A stretch of DNA of 64,000 bases from Colwellia sp. 75C3 (GTDB taxonomy: Bacteria > Pseudomonadota > Gammaproteobacteria > Enterobacterales > Alteromonadaceae): positions 1-64,000 of the forward strand of contig NZ_PJAU01000054.1 in NCBI RefSeq assembly GCF_002836255.1. Reading direction: 5' to 3'. How positions within the stretch are numbered: position 1 is the stretch's first letter; the number at the start of each line of letters is the position of its first letter. The notes beneath the pieces were generated by a model. That model saw only the letters and a list, made by a program, of their open reading frames with translations. It was not told the DNA's origin and ran no database searches. The position numbers and the translations under genes were made by a program. Of this stretch, positions 1 through 9,686 are shown piece by piece.

Positions 1-3000
1 CCTGCAATAGGCGTGAACGATGCGCTAACCGAACAACTCGCTGCAATGGTACCCGTAGTATAAGTATTACCCGATAAACTGCCATCACAGCCAGTGACCG
101 CACTAATAAAATAACCACTAGTAGGTGTCACCGTAATTACCGTTGTAGTACCTTGATTCACCGTTTGTGTTGCTGGAGAAATTCCGCCACCAGTACCCGC
201 AAGGGCTGTTACTGTGTGCGTAATTGGTGTGAATGATGCGCTAACAGAACAACTAGCAATAATGGTATCAGTTGTATAAGTCCCCCCGGATAAAGTCCCA
301 TTACAACCAATGACCGTATTAATGTTGTAATTGACATCAGGCGTAATAGTAAATGTTGTAGTCTCACCATCAACAACCACTCTAGATGCTGGATCTATTG
401 CCCCACCAACTTCAGCACTTGCATTAACTATATGACTGGTAACGTCAGCAAAACCATTATGATCTCCGATGAAACCTTGCGACACTACCGTCACTAAATT
501 ATCATTATCTCCAACGGTTTGACTCCAAGTAGCATTTAAATCACCTGAGCCTGGCTGAACCTCTAAATACCAATCACCTACTTTTACTACTTGCTCAAAA
601 TAACCACTGTTATTAGTTAAAGCAATAAAACAACCTGCACTATAGACATTAGAACAATCATCACCATCTTGATGAATATTAACCTGAACATTGGCTAACG
701 CTGTATCCTTGCCAGCAACATAACTATTTCCACTAGCACCTAACCGGTTAAAGACATAACCGGTAATAACACCATAGCCATCCCCAAGTATGGTGACATC
801 TTCCGCAGTGGTTGTTAATGGCTGGAATGGTTGCAATCCTATGTTGTTAGGGAGAACAATATCAAGTTCATTTTGATAAGTAGTCGCCCCCATATCATTA
901 CTGACATCAACATTAAAGCTGATGATTAACGTGCGATTAGCGGCTACGGTTAAATTAGACCAAATAGGTTGAGAATTAGATACATCGGCACCATCAAACG
1001 AAGGTTCAGTTGATACGCCTCCAACAGTTGCCGAGTTAACTTGATAGGAAAAACCATTTACCAATATATCGGTAACACTGATGTTATTTATATCACTAGC
1101 TAAAGAATTGGTTAGTTTTATTTGATAAGTAGCGACTCCACCGGTAGCAACATAACGAGTTGATGTTGACTTTTCAATAACCAAGCCACCAATCGAAGTA
1201 ACTACACTTGCACTAGCATCGGCAGCATTATCGGCACTGACTGTTGCGGTACTGGTAAATGAACCTTGACTGCCATTAGGGAATACAGTAACACGCTTAG
1301 TCGTAAATTCACCGGCGGCTAAGTCACCAACATACCAACTCACATCACCTGAATTACCTATAGTAGGAGCCGAATTAGCGTTAGGTGAGCTAGCATAATA
1401 AGTTAATTCTGCTGCTAATATATCAGTTAAGCTTACATTCGTTGCGGTAGCATTTCCCGTATTTTTATAACTCATCGAAAAGGTGATACTGCCAATAATA
1501 TCGGTTCCTGACGTTGCCGTTACCACTCGATCTAACTCGAGGCTATTGGAAGATATATTAACGATAACTGCTGGAATACCATCAACCTTTATCAATTGAT
1601 TTAAACTAAATTGATCGGTTTTATTCACATATACCCGCGTACTATTACTTACATCGGCCGTTACTGTAGCGGCAGGATATGCGGTGGTACCTGTTTGGGT
1701 TTTTAACAAGGTTAATACTGGTGCTGCATCGGCAGATATAGTGGCGGTGCCTATGGCATTCAGTGCATTAGCCGCACTAACTGTTGAAATAAAAGTGGCC
1801 GTGGTATTACCGCTAGACAAATTATTACTCACTTTTCCTTTAAAGCTTAATGAAGCCGTAGCCGAAGATGCTAAATCGCCAAGAGTGTAAACCACGCTAT
1901 TATTGATGGTATCAAAACTGCCAGTCCCCACTGACGAGGTAATAGCACCAACAAACTGTATATTAGCTGGAATAGGTGTAACAACTTTTACACTAGTAGC
2001 ACTAACTGAACCATTGTTAACGACCTCTATGTCATAGGCCACTTCACCGTTAGGGCTTAAACTAGTATTAGGAGAAGCAGTAACCGTTATATCTAATAGC
2101 GGATTGCCGGTAATGGCCACTGCGACTAAATTACTAGTCACCGATGATAAAGCACTACCTGTGGCTGTCGCATCATCATTAATAACGGTGATACCCGCAA
2201 GTAAATTACTAGTACTGACAGTCATTGAATAAGTATATGTTTTTGAGGCGCCTGCGGCTAAGTTACCAAGCGTCCAACTGATATCATTACCTGACGGCAG
2301 ACATGAATCACTACAGGCGGAATATTGAAAATAATCAGCGACAGGTAATGTATTTGCTATAGCAACTCCCGTTGCGTCTGCTCCACCTATATTGGTAACG
2401 GTTAAAGTATAAATAATAGTATCACTAGGTTTTAGGCTTGACTTATCTGCAGATAAACTCAATGCAAGCTCAGCGACAGCACTACTGCCACCTCCATTGT
2501 CACCAATAACGGCAGTTTCAGCCGAAGCCGTTACACTAGCGGTTTGATTACTGGTAATTGAGGAATTGGCCGTTAAAATATCTCCTCCAGCGGTACCCGC
2601 AGCAACCTCACCTTTAAGATAGACCGTACCTGAACCACCAGCTAAAACAGTTCCTAATGAGAACGTATGGCTTACGGTCGCAGAACAAGTATTCCAAATA
2701 CTGCTATCTGTTAAATACTGACAACCAGTAAACCCTGACGGTAAATTTGCGACTAATTGACTATTATCTGCGGGAAGTTGGCCACTATTGGCGTATGTTT
2801 GTGTATAAGTAAGCGTAGGCGTGCTAGCTGCAGCAATGCTGGTATCGTCGACTGACGTTGATAAAACTAAATTTGCTGGAGGGGTTACACAAAAAGTTGA
2901 ACTAGCAATACTTGCATCTACTGAACCGTTAGAAACGCCATTGACAACAGTGCCTCCGTATTGAAACTGTGCCTGTAACGTTTGGCTATTATGATTTGAT

Positions 3001-6000
3001 TGCGCTTCATAAACCCATAATAATATGTGATTTTTCTTTAGTATCCCCGTAGGAACAATCGTTGTGGTTAACGCCCCTGTTGTACTACCGCCAAAACTAT
3101 CAACTACCGGCGCAGCAATAGCCACTCGATCGCCTGTAATAGTGTCGTAATCATAAACAGAAACCCTTAGGTTAACGGCCTTACCATTTGCTCTATCAAC
3201 AAAAACAGTACTGGTTAAAGAACCTCCAGCGAAAGAGACATCTTGAGTACTTATTGGACTTTGGTAAAATCGAATAGCTTCAATAAAAGCATTTCCACTT
3301 TTAGAAGGCGCCGTTATGGTAACTGAACCGCCTGTATCACTAGCGGTTGGAATAGGCGATGATTTTGCTAATCGCTGAATAACGCTATCATTGCCAACAC
3401 TTCCAGAACCATCGAAACCAACATCGCCCCAGATATCAGTAAAATAATAGCTATTACAAGTCTGGCCATTGATGCCAACATTGACCTCAGCATTCACTTG
3501 AACACCATCGGTCCAATCAATAGTCGCTTGGTCTGTAGTCGGGTTTAATGCAGTGAAGGGATCAGAAACATTAACCGTTAAGGTGACACTACCGCTAGCA
3601 CCCGCTGCGACAGAGGCGAGATTCCAGCTAGCAACCCCATTACTTTCACTACAAGATGTAGAACAAGAAAAGTATGTTAACCCCTCAGCGATAGTATTAT
3701 TGACAATGACATTGTTGGCTGTCGTATCACCATCATTTTTGTAAGTTAACGTATATTCAATCGTACCACCCGCATCAGCTTGAATGACATCTGCAGCTAC
3801 AGATAAGGTCATTAAAGCTGGGCTGGTAACACTCAGTCCCGTTACCGCAACCTTTGTCGATGCATTATTATCTATTATCGAACTATCGGGTGCTGTGACC
3901 GATAATAAAGCACTACTAGTTAACGATGTTAAACTCCAGGTATTAGCAACCGTAACGGTATAACTGACACTACCAGAGATACCTGCAGCTAATGAGCCTA
4001 AGTCCCAGGTAATTTCGTTCCCTGACAAGTCGCATGTTAGACCAGCCGCGCAAATTACATAGTTAATGCCACTCGGGAGAGTAGATGTAATACTCGCATT
4101 AGTAACGGGTACGACCGAGTCATTAGCATAATTGATAAAGAAAGTGATTTCCTCTATACCATCAGCCGCAACACTGAAACTACTGGGTATAATAGCCAGT
4201 GACATGCGGGCTGAATCAACAGAAATTGCCACAGGGCTACTTTCGAGATCACCAAATGATGTCAGTGAATAGGCATTATTATTATAAGTACCTGATACCG
4301 TACTTGCCGTTGCATCAAAACTTAGCGTCAATGACTCCCCTGCAGCTAAAGATACCGGTGAAGATAACGTCCATGTTAATGTTTGCCCTGATTCGCTTGG
4401 TTCAACTGGAACGCCTGCAGTTGAAGATGACTGATATGAAAAACCATCAGGTAAAACATCAATAATATTTGAAACCACAATAGCAGAGTTGTTATTGCTA
4501 GGATTACTTACCACAACGCTATAACCAACGGTACCGCCACCTGCAACACTGGTCGCATCCGCTGTTAATGAAATAGTTGGCGCTAAGCCACAGGCATTAA
4601 TAGCCGTGCCAAGAATCGCTATTTGTTGCCCTGTTACTGCGGGATTACCGTACCAATTTTCTGAACTACTATTTGCTAATACAGGGGAATGCTGGGGAAA
4701 TAAACTCTCTTGCCCATTAACCCAACTGCCAGCGATATAGATTTCGTTTACACTATCTCCTGATAAATAAGAAATCGTTCTATTATCAATACCAGAAGCA
4801 ACCATGCCATCATCAACTTGGCTGTTATCATCAAGTGCTTGCACACCAATTAAAAACTTACCTTTGGGCAAGCTGGTTGCATCCCACGACGCCGACCAAG
4901 AATTTAATGTTCCTGCATCAAGCGCACCCGTTGTATTTGTTTTTATCCACTCGCTATCGGTATCTGCTGCGGTTGCTTGACCATCACCATTTGCATCATA
5001 CCAATAATAAAAATCAACACTTTTAACCGATGGGATAACAACACCATCTTGTAGGGCTAAAGTGTCCTGAACGGTCGCGTTTAATTCATAAGTTCCCGGA
5101 CATGTATTCGGAGAAACAACATCGACACTCGAAATTATGGGTTGGCTATAGGGTTTACTTTGATTAAATGACAGGTAGTCACCAAAGGGTGCAGCCACAC
5201 TCGGATCAGCCAACCACTTTTTACCTATTGCGCAATCTTTTTGTAGTGGGTTATTTAAACTGTTAGCACTACAAAACATCATTGAAATTGGCGTATCACG
5301 GGTAATGTTTGGCCCTTTTTTACCTGATGAGTCAAATTTTTCAGAAGCATCAAGCATTTTTATCGGGATTTGATAATCAATAAAATATTCAGTACAAGAA
5401 TTGTGAGTGACTACTTTTGCTCGGGTAGTTCCATAATCCCAGCTAGTTTCAGCGGCGCCATTAGGCCAATTTTCTGTAGGTGTTAAACTATCAGCAAAGT
5501 TGAGTATTTTATCATTATCACCAATAAAAGCCGTTGGGTTATGGCCAAGTAAATGGATATTAGGATCATTAACATAATCTAACGAATGGCTTGAGGTGTC
5601 TCCCCAAATGCCTGAAATTAAATCGATTGCTTTCGCAGGGCTACCACTAGAACCATTTAAATGTGCGGCTAAAGAGCGATAACCAGAACCACCTAAATCG
5701 AAAAAAACTGTCCATAATGCGGATGACCAAGGCGCGGTAGCACCCGCAGAGCCGGAATTTTTACCGGTGGCATAAGTGTGAGCTGCTGCCTCAACACGCC
5801 AGCGAAACATTAAAACATCATCGGCCTCAGTGGTACCTTGACGCATTGAATAGTAGATACTGGGTAACGACTTATCAATACACGACGAAGCAACATTGAC
5901 ATAACTTTGTGGTGATGTACCACCATTAGAAGGATCTTTTGTTCTTGGATCGGCTAACTGATTTTGAAATCGAGTGTAAGGTTTCCACTCACCACAGTTT

Positions 6001-6185
6001 TCAGCACAATTGATTGCATCATTAGGCTCACTTGGCCATGCAACGGGCTCAAAATGAATTGCCGAACCCGTGCCATTATTCCAAAGAGGAGGGTATGGTT
6101 CCGCATTACTAACAAACGACAATAAAAACACCATAAAAAAGAGACTAATATTTAATATGGTCGATTTTTGTTTCTGAATTGGCAC
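1..6185 (-). CDS. Giant secreted DUF11-repeat surface protein (partial, 3' end beyond window)
   Basis: The minus-strand frame is open from 6185 to base 1 with no stop, giving at least 2061 residues; the C-terminus lies outside the window. The chosen start is GTG at 6185, with AGGA seven bases upstream. It begins with a signal peptide (MPIQKQKSTILNISLFFMVF, then a hydrophobic stretch ending SNA). About 450 residues without a recognised domain follow, then many copies of the roughly 110-residue DUF11 fold, recognisable by repeated phrases such as GGTIEYTLTYKNDGDTTANN and VSWYVGDLAAG. Near the end of the visible part is an SdrD/Cna-B-like segment (GYVFNRLGASGN...NSGYF), then InlB-type repeats. 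Probably a cell-surface or secreted adhesin-like protein. The function is not known; DUF11 proteins are generally structural stalks. Confidence 0.85.
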   Translation of the reverse strand, partial: MPIQKQKSTILNISLFFMVFLLSFVSNAEPYPPLWNNGTGSAIHFEPVAWPSEPNDAINCAENCGEWKPYTRFQNQLADPRTKDPSNGGTSPQSYVNVASSCIDKSLPSIYYSMRQGTTEADDVLMFRWRVEAAAHTYATGKNSGSAGATAPWSSALWTVFFDLGGSGYRSLAAHLNGSSGSPAKAIDLISGIWGDTSSHSLDYVNDPNIHLLGHNPTAFIGDNDKILNFADSLTPTENWPNGAAETSWDYGTTRAKVVTHNSCTEYFIDYQIPIKMLDASEKFDSSGKKGPNITRDTPISMMFCSANSLNNPLQKDCAIGKKWLADPSVAAPFGDYLSFNQSKPYSQPIISSVDVVSPNTCPGTYELNATVQDTLALQDGVVIPSVKSVDFYYWYDANGDGQATAADTDSEWIKTNTTGALDAGTLNSWSASWDATSLPKGKFLIGVQALDDNSQVDDGMVASGIDNRTISYLSGDSVNEIYIAGSWVNGQESLFPQHSPVLANSSSENWYGNPAVTGQQIAILGTAINACGLAPTISLTADATSVAGGGTVGYSVVVSNPSNNNSAIVVSNIIDVLPDGFSYQSSSTAGVPVEPSESGQTLTWTLSSPVSLAAGESLTLSFDATASTVSGTYNNNAYSLTSFGDLESSPVAISVDSARMSLAIIPSSFSVAADGIEEITFFINYANDSVVPVTNASITSTLPSGINYVICAAGLTCDLSGNEITWDLGSLAAGISGSVSYTVTVANTWSLTSLTSSALLSVTAPDSSIIDNNASTKVAVTGLSVTSPALMTLSVAADVIQADAGGTIEYTLTYKNDGDTTANNVIVNNTIAEGLTYFSCSTSCSESNGVASWNLASVAAGASGSVTLTVNVSDPFTALNPTTDQATIDWTDGVQVNAEVNVGINGQTCNSYYFTDIWGDVGFDGSGSVGNDSVIQRLAKSSPIPTASDTGGSVTITAPSKSGNAFIEAIRFYQSPISTQDVSFAGGSLTSTVFVDRANGKAVNLRVSVYDYDTITGDRVAIAAPVVDSFGGSTTGALTTTIVPTGILKKNHILLWVYEAQSNHNSQTLQAQFQYGGTVVNGVSNGSVDASIASSTFCVTPPANLVLSTSVDDTSIAAASTPTLTYTQTYANSGQLPADNSQLVANLPSGFTGCQYLTDSSIWNTCSATVSHTFSLGTVLAGGSGTVYLKGEVAAGTAGGDILTANSSITSNQTASVTASAETAVIGDNGGGSSAVAELALSLSADKSSLKPSDTIIYTLTVTNIGGADATGVAIANTLPVADYFQYSACSDSCLPSGNDISWTLGNLAAGASKTYTYSMTVSTSNLLAGITVINDDATATGSALSSVTSNLVAVAITGNPLLDITVTASPNTSLSPNGEVAYDIEVVNNGSVSATSVKVVTPIPANIQFVGAITSSVGTGSFDTINNSVVYTLGDLASSATASLSFKGKVSNNLSSGNTTATFISTVSAANALNAIGTATISADAAPVLTLLKTQTGTTAYPAATVTADVSNSTRVYVNKTDQFSLNQLIKVDGIPAVIVNISSNSLELDRVVTATSGTDIIGSITFSMSYKNTGNATATNVSLTDILAAELTYYASSPNANSAPTIGNSGDVSWYVGDLAAGEFTTKRVTVFPNGSQGSFTSTATVSADNAADASASVVTSIGGLVIEKSTSTRYVATGGVATYQIKLTNSLASDINNISVTDILVNGFSYQVNSATVGGVSTEPSFDGADVSNSQPIWSNLTVAANRTLIISFNVDVSNDMGATTYQNELDIVLPNNIGLQPFQPLTTTAEDVTILGDGYGVITGYVFNRLGASGNSYVAGKDTALANVQVNIHQDGDDCSNVYSAGCFIALTNNSGYFEQVVKVGDWYLEVQPGSGDLNATWSQTVGDNDNLVTVVSQGFIGDHNGFADVTSHIVNASAEVGGAIDPASRVVVDGETTTFTITPDVNYNINTVIGCNGTLSGGTYTTDTIIASCSVSASFTPITHTVTALAGTGGGISPATQTVNQGTTTVITVTPTSGYFISAVTGCDGSLSGNTYTTGTIAASCSVSASFTPIA
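4..435 (-). repeat. Two tandem 216-bp units encoding InlB-like bacterial repeats
   Basis: Within the giant DUF11 protein, a 72-codon unit is repeated in tandem (about 435 to 220, then 219 to 4). Both units encode the pattern A.aGtGGgIsPA..TV..G..t.ItvTP..gY.I..v.GC.GtLSG.tYTT.tI.AsCSVSASFTPI. This is the cysteine-containing divergent InlB B-repeat pattern. A further copy probably continues beyond base 1. Confidence 0.75.
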
Positions 6186-6595
6186 TGATAGATCCTTAGT
6201 GTTCAAAGAATAAATTTGACTAATATTTAAAATAAAACAGGTAGTTCAGAGGTGAGTATTAGAAGAGAGGCTTAATCCATTAACTACAACACTGTCCATA
6301 CATGAAAATATAACTCAATGATTATATGGATACTTTTTTAAAAAAGTATGATTTTTGATTATACCCACATCTTGCACCAACATACAATTACTAAAGCACA
6401 CACTTAGACACATTCAGACACAATAAACTATGCTAATAAAATCAATCGTGAATGATGAGTAGTTAGATAACAAAGGCTAATAGCCTAATTACGCAAATGG
6501 TGTAAGATCACTTCGCTCGTAGTATTGGTTTGCGGTTTATCCCCATAAAAATTTCCGCAATGTAAGCATAGAGTGATACTGCCCTCAAACTCAGC

Positions 6596-6863
6596 TATAT
6601 ACCCGTTACCATTCAAGATGCAGGTTTCAGAGTGCTTGAGCAATTTCAATACAAGACGCACCTTTGTAGTAATGGTTACTCCCTTACAAAAAGGTGCAAC
6701 GATGTAGTGATGTTGCTCAAGCGCTTCTTCGATGGGTTTAAAATGACTTTATACCGCGTTAAATAACCAAACCATAGAGTGACTATGTTTAGATTATTTG
6801 CCTTGCCTAAAGTGATTTTAATTCCCACTGAAATCCTGCACTTTGATTGGTAACGGGTATATA
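6596..6863. mobile_element. MITE-like element with ~35-bp terminal inverted repeats
   Basis: A 268-bp block starts TATATACCCGTTACCA at 6596 and ends with the reverse complement of the same sequence at 6863. The inverted similarity extends about 35 bp inward with three mismatches and one single-base gap. Inside are nested dyads: 6631-6643 with 6713-6725, 6658-6665 with 6690-6697, and an AT-rich pair around 6760-6805. No ORF is present. The flanks are TA-rich, so a TA target duplication is possible but cannot be proved. This is the structure expected of a non-autonomous miniature transposable element; the family is not identified. Confidence 0.6.
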
Positions 6864-7112
6864 TAAATTAGCGGTTGCTCTACAGAACATACTTCCCTGC
6901 TGAGAATATTAATTTTTACGATAAATTCATATTCGTCTTCACAGTAGAGGTTACGTTAACGCTGATATTTTTCTCTTATATCGATAAAATTTAAATTTTA
7001 ATTTTAATTTATGGTTGTTTATTAGAATACTATACCTTTACATTGTGTTTTTATAAGGCAATACGCAAAAAAAAACCGACAACACCATGAAATAATTAAC
7101 TTATGTACAACA

Positions 7113-7149
7113 TTGTTAATGACTGACCTTTCTCAGTAAATATTAACAA
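7113..7149. promoter_or_regulatory. Nested dyad just upstream of the sulfur-enzyme fusion
   Basis: TTGTTAAT (7113-7120) is mirrored exactly by ATTAACAA (7142-7149), and inside it ACTGA (7122-7126) is mirrored by TCAGT (7133-7137). The structure ends 19 bases before the ATG at 7169. It could be an operator for a dimeric repressor or a 5'-UTR hairpin. The regulator is unknown. Confidence 0.4.
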
Positions 7150-7168
7150 CATAACTTGAGAGAATTTC

Positions 7169-9505
7169 ATGACCCTATTAACTAAAAATACAACACAACC
7201 TCTTAGTTTGATTTACCTAGATGCTAATGCCACCACTCAAGTTTTACCGCAAGCGGCAGCAGCCGCTTTATCGACCATGGAAACACTTTTTGGCAACCCA
7301 AGCAGTAGCCATATTACCGGCCTTCAAGCAAAACAAATAATGGATAAAACCAGGCAACAAGCTAAAAATATTGTCGGTGCTGGAGCAGGTAAAATTATAT
7401 TTACCAGTGGCGCAACTGAAGGTATTCAAACCGCTATTTTGTCCGCATTACTGCATGCTAAAAAAACACTTAGTATTACCGCTAACAATACTAAAGATTA
7501 TTGCCTTCTATATGGTGCAACCGAGCATAAAGCGGTGCCAGAGTCTCTTAAGCACTGGAATGAAATTCTTGAAATCAATGCCGAAGTAAAAGCGATTCCC
7601 GTCGATGCAATGGGACAACTTGATATGGACTTCATCGCTAAAGAGGTACCAAATGCCTTGATGATTTGTACCATGGCCGTTAACAATGAAACTGGCGTTT
7701 ACCAAGATATAAGTCTATTAGACGAAACCATACGGTCCAATAACCCAAGTACAGCGTGGATGGTAGATTGCGTGCAAGCGTTAGGTAAAACAAACGTAGA
7801 CTTAGCACAAACCAGTATTGACTATGCCCCTTTTAGTGGCCACAAACTTTATGCCCCTAAAGGTATTGGTTTTATGTACGTTAAAGAAAACGCCCCCTTT
7901 ACCGCTATTATTGCCGGTGGCGGTCAAGAAAGCGGTCTACGTTCTGGCACCGAAAACTTACCGGGTTTAGCTGCGTTAAGCGTAATATTTAGTATGTTGT
8001 TAGGTGAAAGTGAATCTAGCTTTGCTCCAGTAGAAACCTTACATTTATTTCGCCAACAAATAGTGTCGGCATTAACACAAGCTTTCCCTGACATTGTTTT
8101 TAATCATAGTTTTGAAAACTCAGTAGCAACCACCATTAATTTTGCGATTCCTGGTTTTAGCTCTAAAGAGATTATGGATTTATTCGACGCGGCAAATGTT
8201 CGCGTTAGCTCAGGCTCAGCTTGTAGCTCTAAAGTAACACGTAGTTTCGTTTTAGATGCCATGGGACTGCCTGCGTGGCAAAGTGAATCAGCTATTAGAA
8301 TGTCTTTTGGTCCCGCAATGACTCAAGAGGAAATTGACATAGCTTGTAGCCGAATAGTTTCAGCTGCTCAAGCATTAGGACAAAGTTGTTTGACTCTTGA
8401 TACACATATTATGGACACGAATAACATCACCGATAAAATTGAGCTAGATGGTCTTGTGCAATTTAAAGTGGGCGGCAGTTGTAGCTGGTTATATGTCGAC
8501 AAGACAACTCAAACAGCACTGTTTATTGACCCGTTAGCTGAAGTGACTGAACGCCTACAAACATTACTGACTTGTCGAGGACTTGATTTAATCGCGGTTA
8601 TTGATACCCATGGCCATGCAGATCATGACTCTTGTCGTACAAGCATCGCAAAAGAGTGCTTAGCCAAGCAACAATCTGACGCACTTGGCTGGCCAACTGA
8701 GGCGAAAACAGCAACCATTGATAATCAAGAATACCAATACATCACTATCGGTGATAAGTGGTTAGTTAAAGTCGTAACACCTGGACATACTGATGACAGC
8801 ATTAGCTTATTATTGTGCGAACCAGTCAGTGATTCAATAGAAAAATTACATGTACATTATGCTTTTTGTGGTGACTTAATTTTAATGGACAGCCTTGGTC
8901 GAACAAACTTTTCAACCAGCAGTGCTGCAGATATGTATTCAAGCTTACAATTAGTGAATAAACTTATTGGCGAGGAAAGTCTTATTTGCCCTAGTCATGA
9001 TTATCACAACGAATTCACTACCAGTATTGCCACAGAGATGGCACGTAACTCGCTACTCAACCAAGTAATGAAATGTGAAATAAATACTGAAGAGTTCTCT
9101 ATTGAAAAAGTAAAAATGGATAAAAAAATTATTGATGAGTCAGGCAGTGAAATTATGTGTGGCGCGCTCAGCAGTACTTTAGGCGGTGCTTGCCAGAAAG
9201 TTGTAGTACGTGAATATAACAGCGTCAGTTTAACTGAGGCAGTAAAACAATCAAATAAAATGACCTTGATTGATATTCGTGAACCACATGAATACGCACT
9301 ACAACACGATGAAAAATTCACAAATAATGTGCCGTTGACTCGACTAGTTCAATTTGTACAAGAGCATCAACAAGATAAAAAACAAGAATTAGTATTGGTC
9401 TGTCGCAGTGGTAGTCGTTCTCAATTAGCTGCTCAAGCCCTAGGTCGGTTAGGTTTTGAAAATGTAGGACACTTGAAAGGTGGTTACGCTTTACATCAGT
9501 ACTAA
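7169..9505 (+). CDS. Triple fusion: cysteine desulfurase - persulfide dioxygenase-like metallo-hydrolase - rhodanese
   Basis: 778 residues with three catalytic domains. Residues 1-410 are a class V aminotransferase of the NifS/IscS type: the PLP lysine is K226 in SGHK and the persulfide-forming cysteine is C352 in SSGSACSSK. Residues about 425-650 are a metallo-beta-lactamase fold of the ETHE1/persulfide dioxygenase type: DTHGHADHD carries H481, H483, D485 and H486, followed by TPGHTDDS, FCGDLILMDSLGRTNF and PSHDYH. Residues about 690-778 are a rhodanese with active-site loop CRSGSRS (C745). Together the domains could make a persulfide from cysteine, pass it on and oxidise it to sulfite. Separate enzymes, and dioxygenase-rhodanese fusions, are known; channelling in this protein is inferred. 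It stands alone, with GAGAGAATTTC before the ATG. No signal peptide, so cytosolic. Confidence 0.88.
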   Translation: MTLLTKNTTQPLSLIYLDANATTQVLPQAAAAALSTMETLFGNPSSSHITGLQAKQIMDKTRQQAKNIVGAGAGKIIFTSGATEGIQTAILSALLHAKKTLSITANNTKDYCLLYGATEHKAVPESLKHWNEILEINAEVKAIPVDAMGQLDMDFIAKEVPNALMICTMAVNNETGVYQDISLLDETIRSNNPSTAWMVDCVQALGKTNVDLAQTSIDYAPFSGHKLYAPKGIGFMYVKENAPFTAIIAGGGQESGLRSGTENLPGLAALSVIFSMLLGESESSFAPVETLHLFRQQIVSALTQAFPDIVFNHSFENSVATTINFAIPGFSSKEIMDLFDAANVRVSSGSACSSKVTRSFVLDAMGLPAWQSESAIRMSFGPAMTQEEIDIACSRIVSAAQALGQSCLTLDTHIMDTNNITDKIELDGLVQFKVGGSCSWLYVDKTTQTALFIDPLAEVTERLQTLLTCRGLDLIAVIDTHGHADHDSCRTSIAKECLAKQQSDALGWPTEAKTATIDNQEYQYITIGDKWLVKVVTPGHTDDSISLLLCEPVSDSIEKLHVHYAFCGDLILMDSLGRTNFSTSSAADMYSSLQLVNKLIGEESLICPSHDYHNEFTTSIATEMARNSLLNQVMKCEINTEEFSIEKVKMDKKIIDESGSEIMCGALSSTLGGACQKVVVREYNSVSLTEAVKQSNKMTLIDIREPHEYALQHDEKFTNNVPLTRLVQFVQEHQQDKKQELVLVCRSGSRSQLAAQALGRLGFENVGHLKGGYALHQY

Positions 9506-9637
9506 TCACTCATTCGAATATACATATTCAAGGTGACGGTGCGAGATACTACTCAAGTGATTTAAGACTTGGCGAAAAACGTTACGTACTAATTCCATTA
9601 TATTAGGGTGTGTTAACTACCTAAATACAGGTCTGTT

Positions 9638-9671
9638 GATAGCGATAGAAAACATATTTTTTATCGCTATC
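9638..9671. terminator. Hairpin between convergent genes
   Basis: GATAGCGATA (9638-9647) pairs perfectly with TATCGCTATC (9662-9671) around a 14-base AT-rich loop. It lies between the plus-strand sulfur-enzyme fusion and the minus-strand exported protein, so it may serve both directions. The following T-run is weak. Confidence 0.5.
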
Positions 9672-9686
9672 ACACATGCTATTTAT

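Larger units (their letters stand above)
6186..7168. other. Long non-coding interval with a MITE-like element
   Basis: No supported gene lies in these 983 bases between the divergent DUF11 protein and the cysteine desulfurase fusion. The left 400 bases are AT-rich and featureless apart from promoters presumed for the DUF11 gene. The middle holds the MITE-like element (6596-6863). The right end carries the promoter and nested dyad of the downstream gene. Confidence 0.6.

Noticed and set aside
1684..5026. Several plus-strand ORFs of 60-90 codons at the left edge
   Set aside because: They are opposite-strand shadows of the long minus-strand DUF11 gene, which has repeat structure, a signal peptide and a ribosome site.
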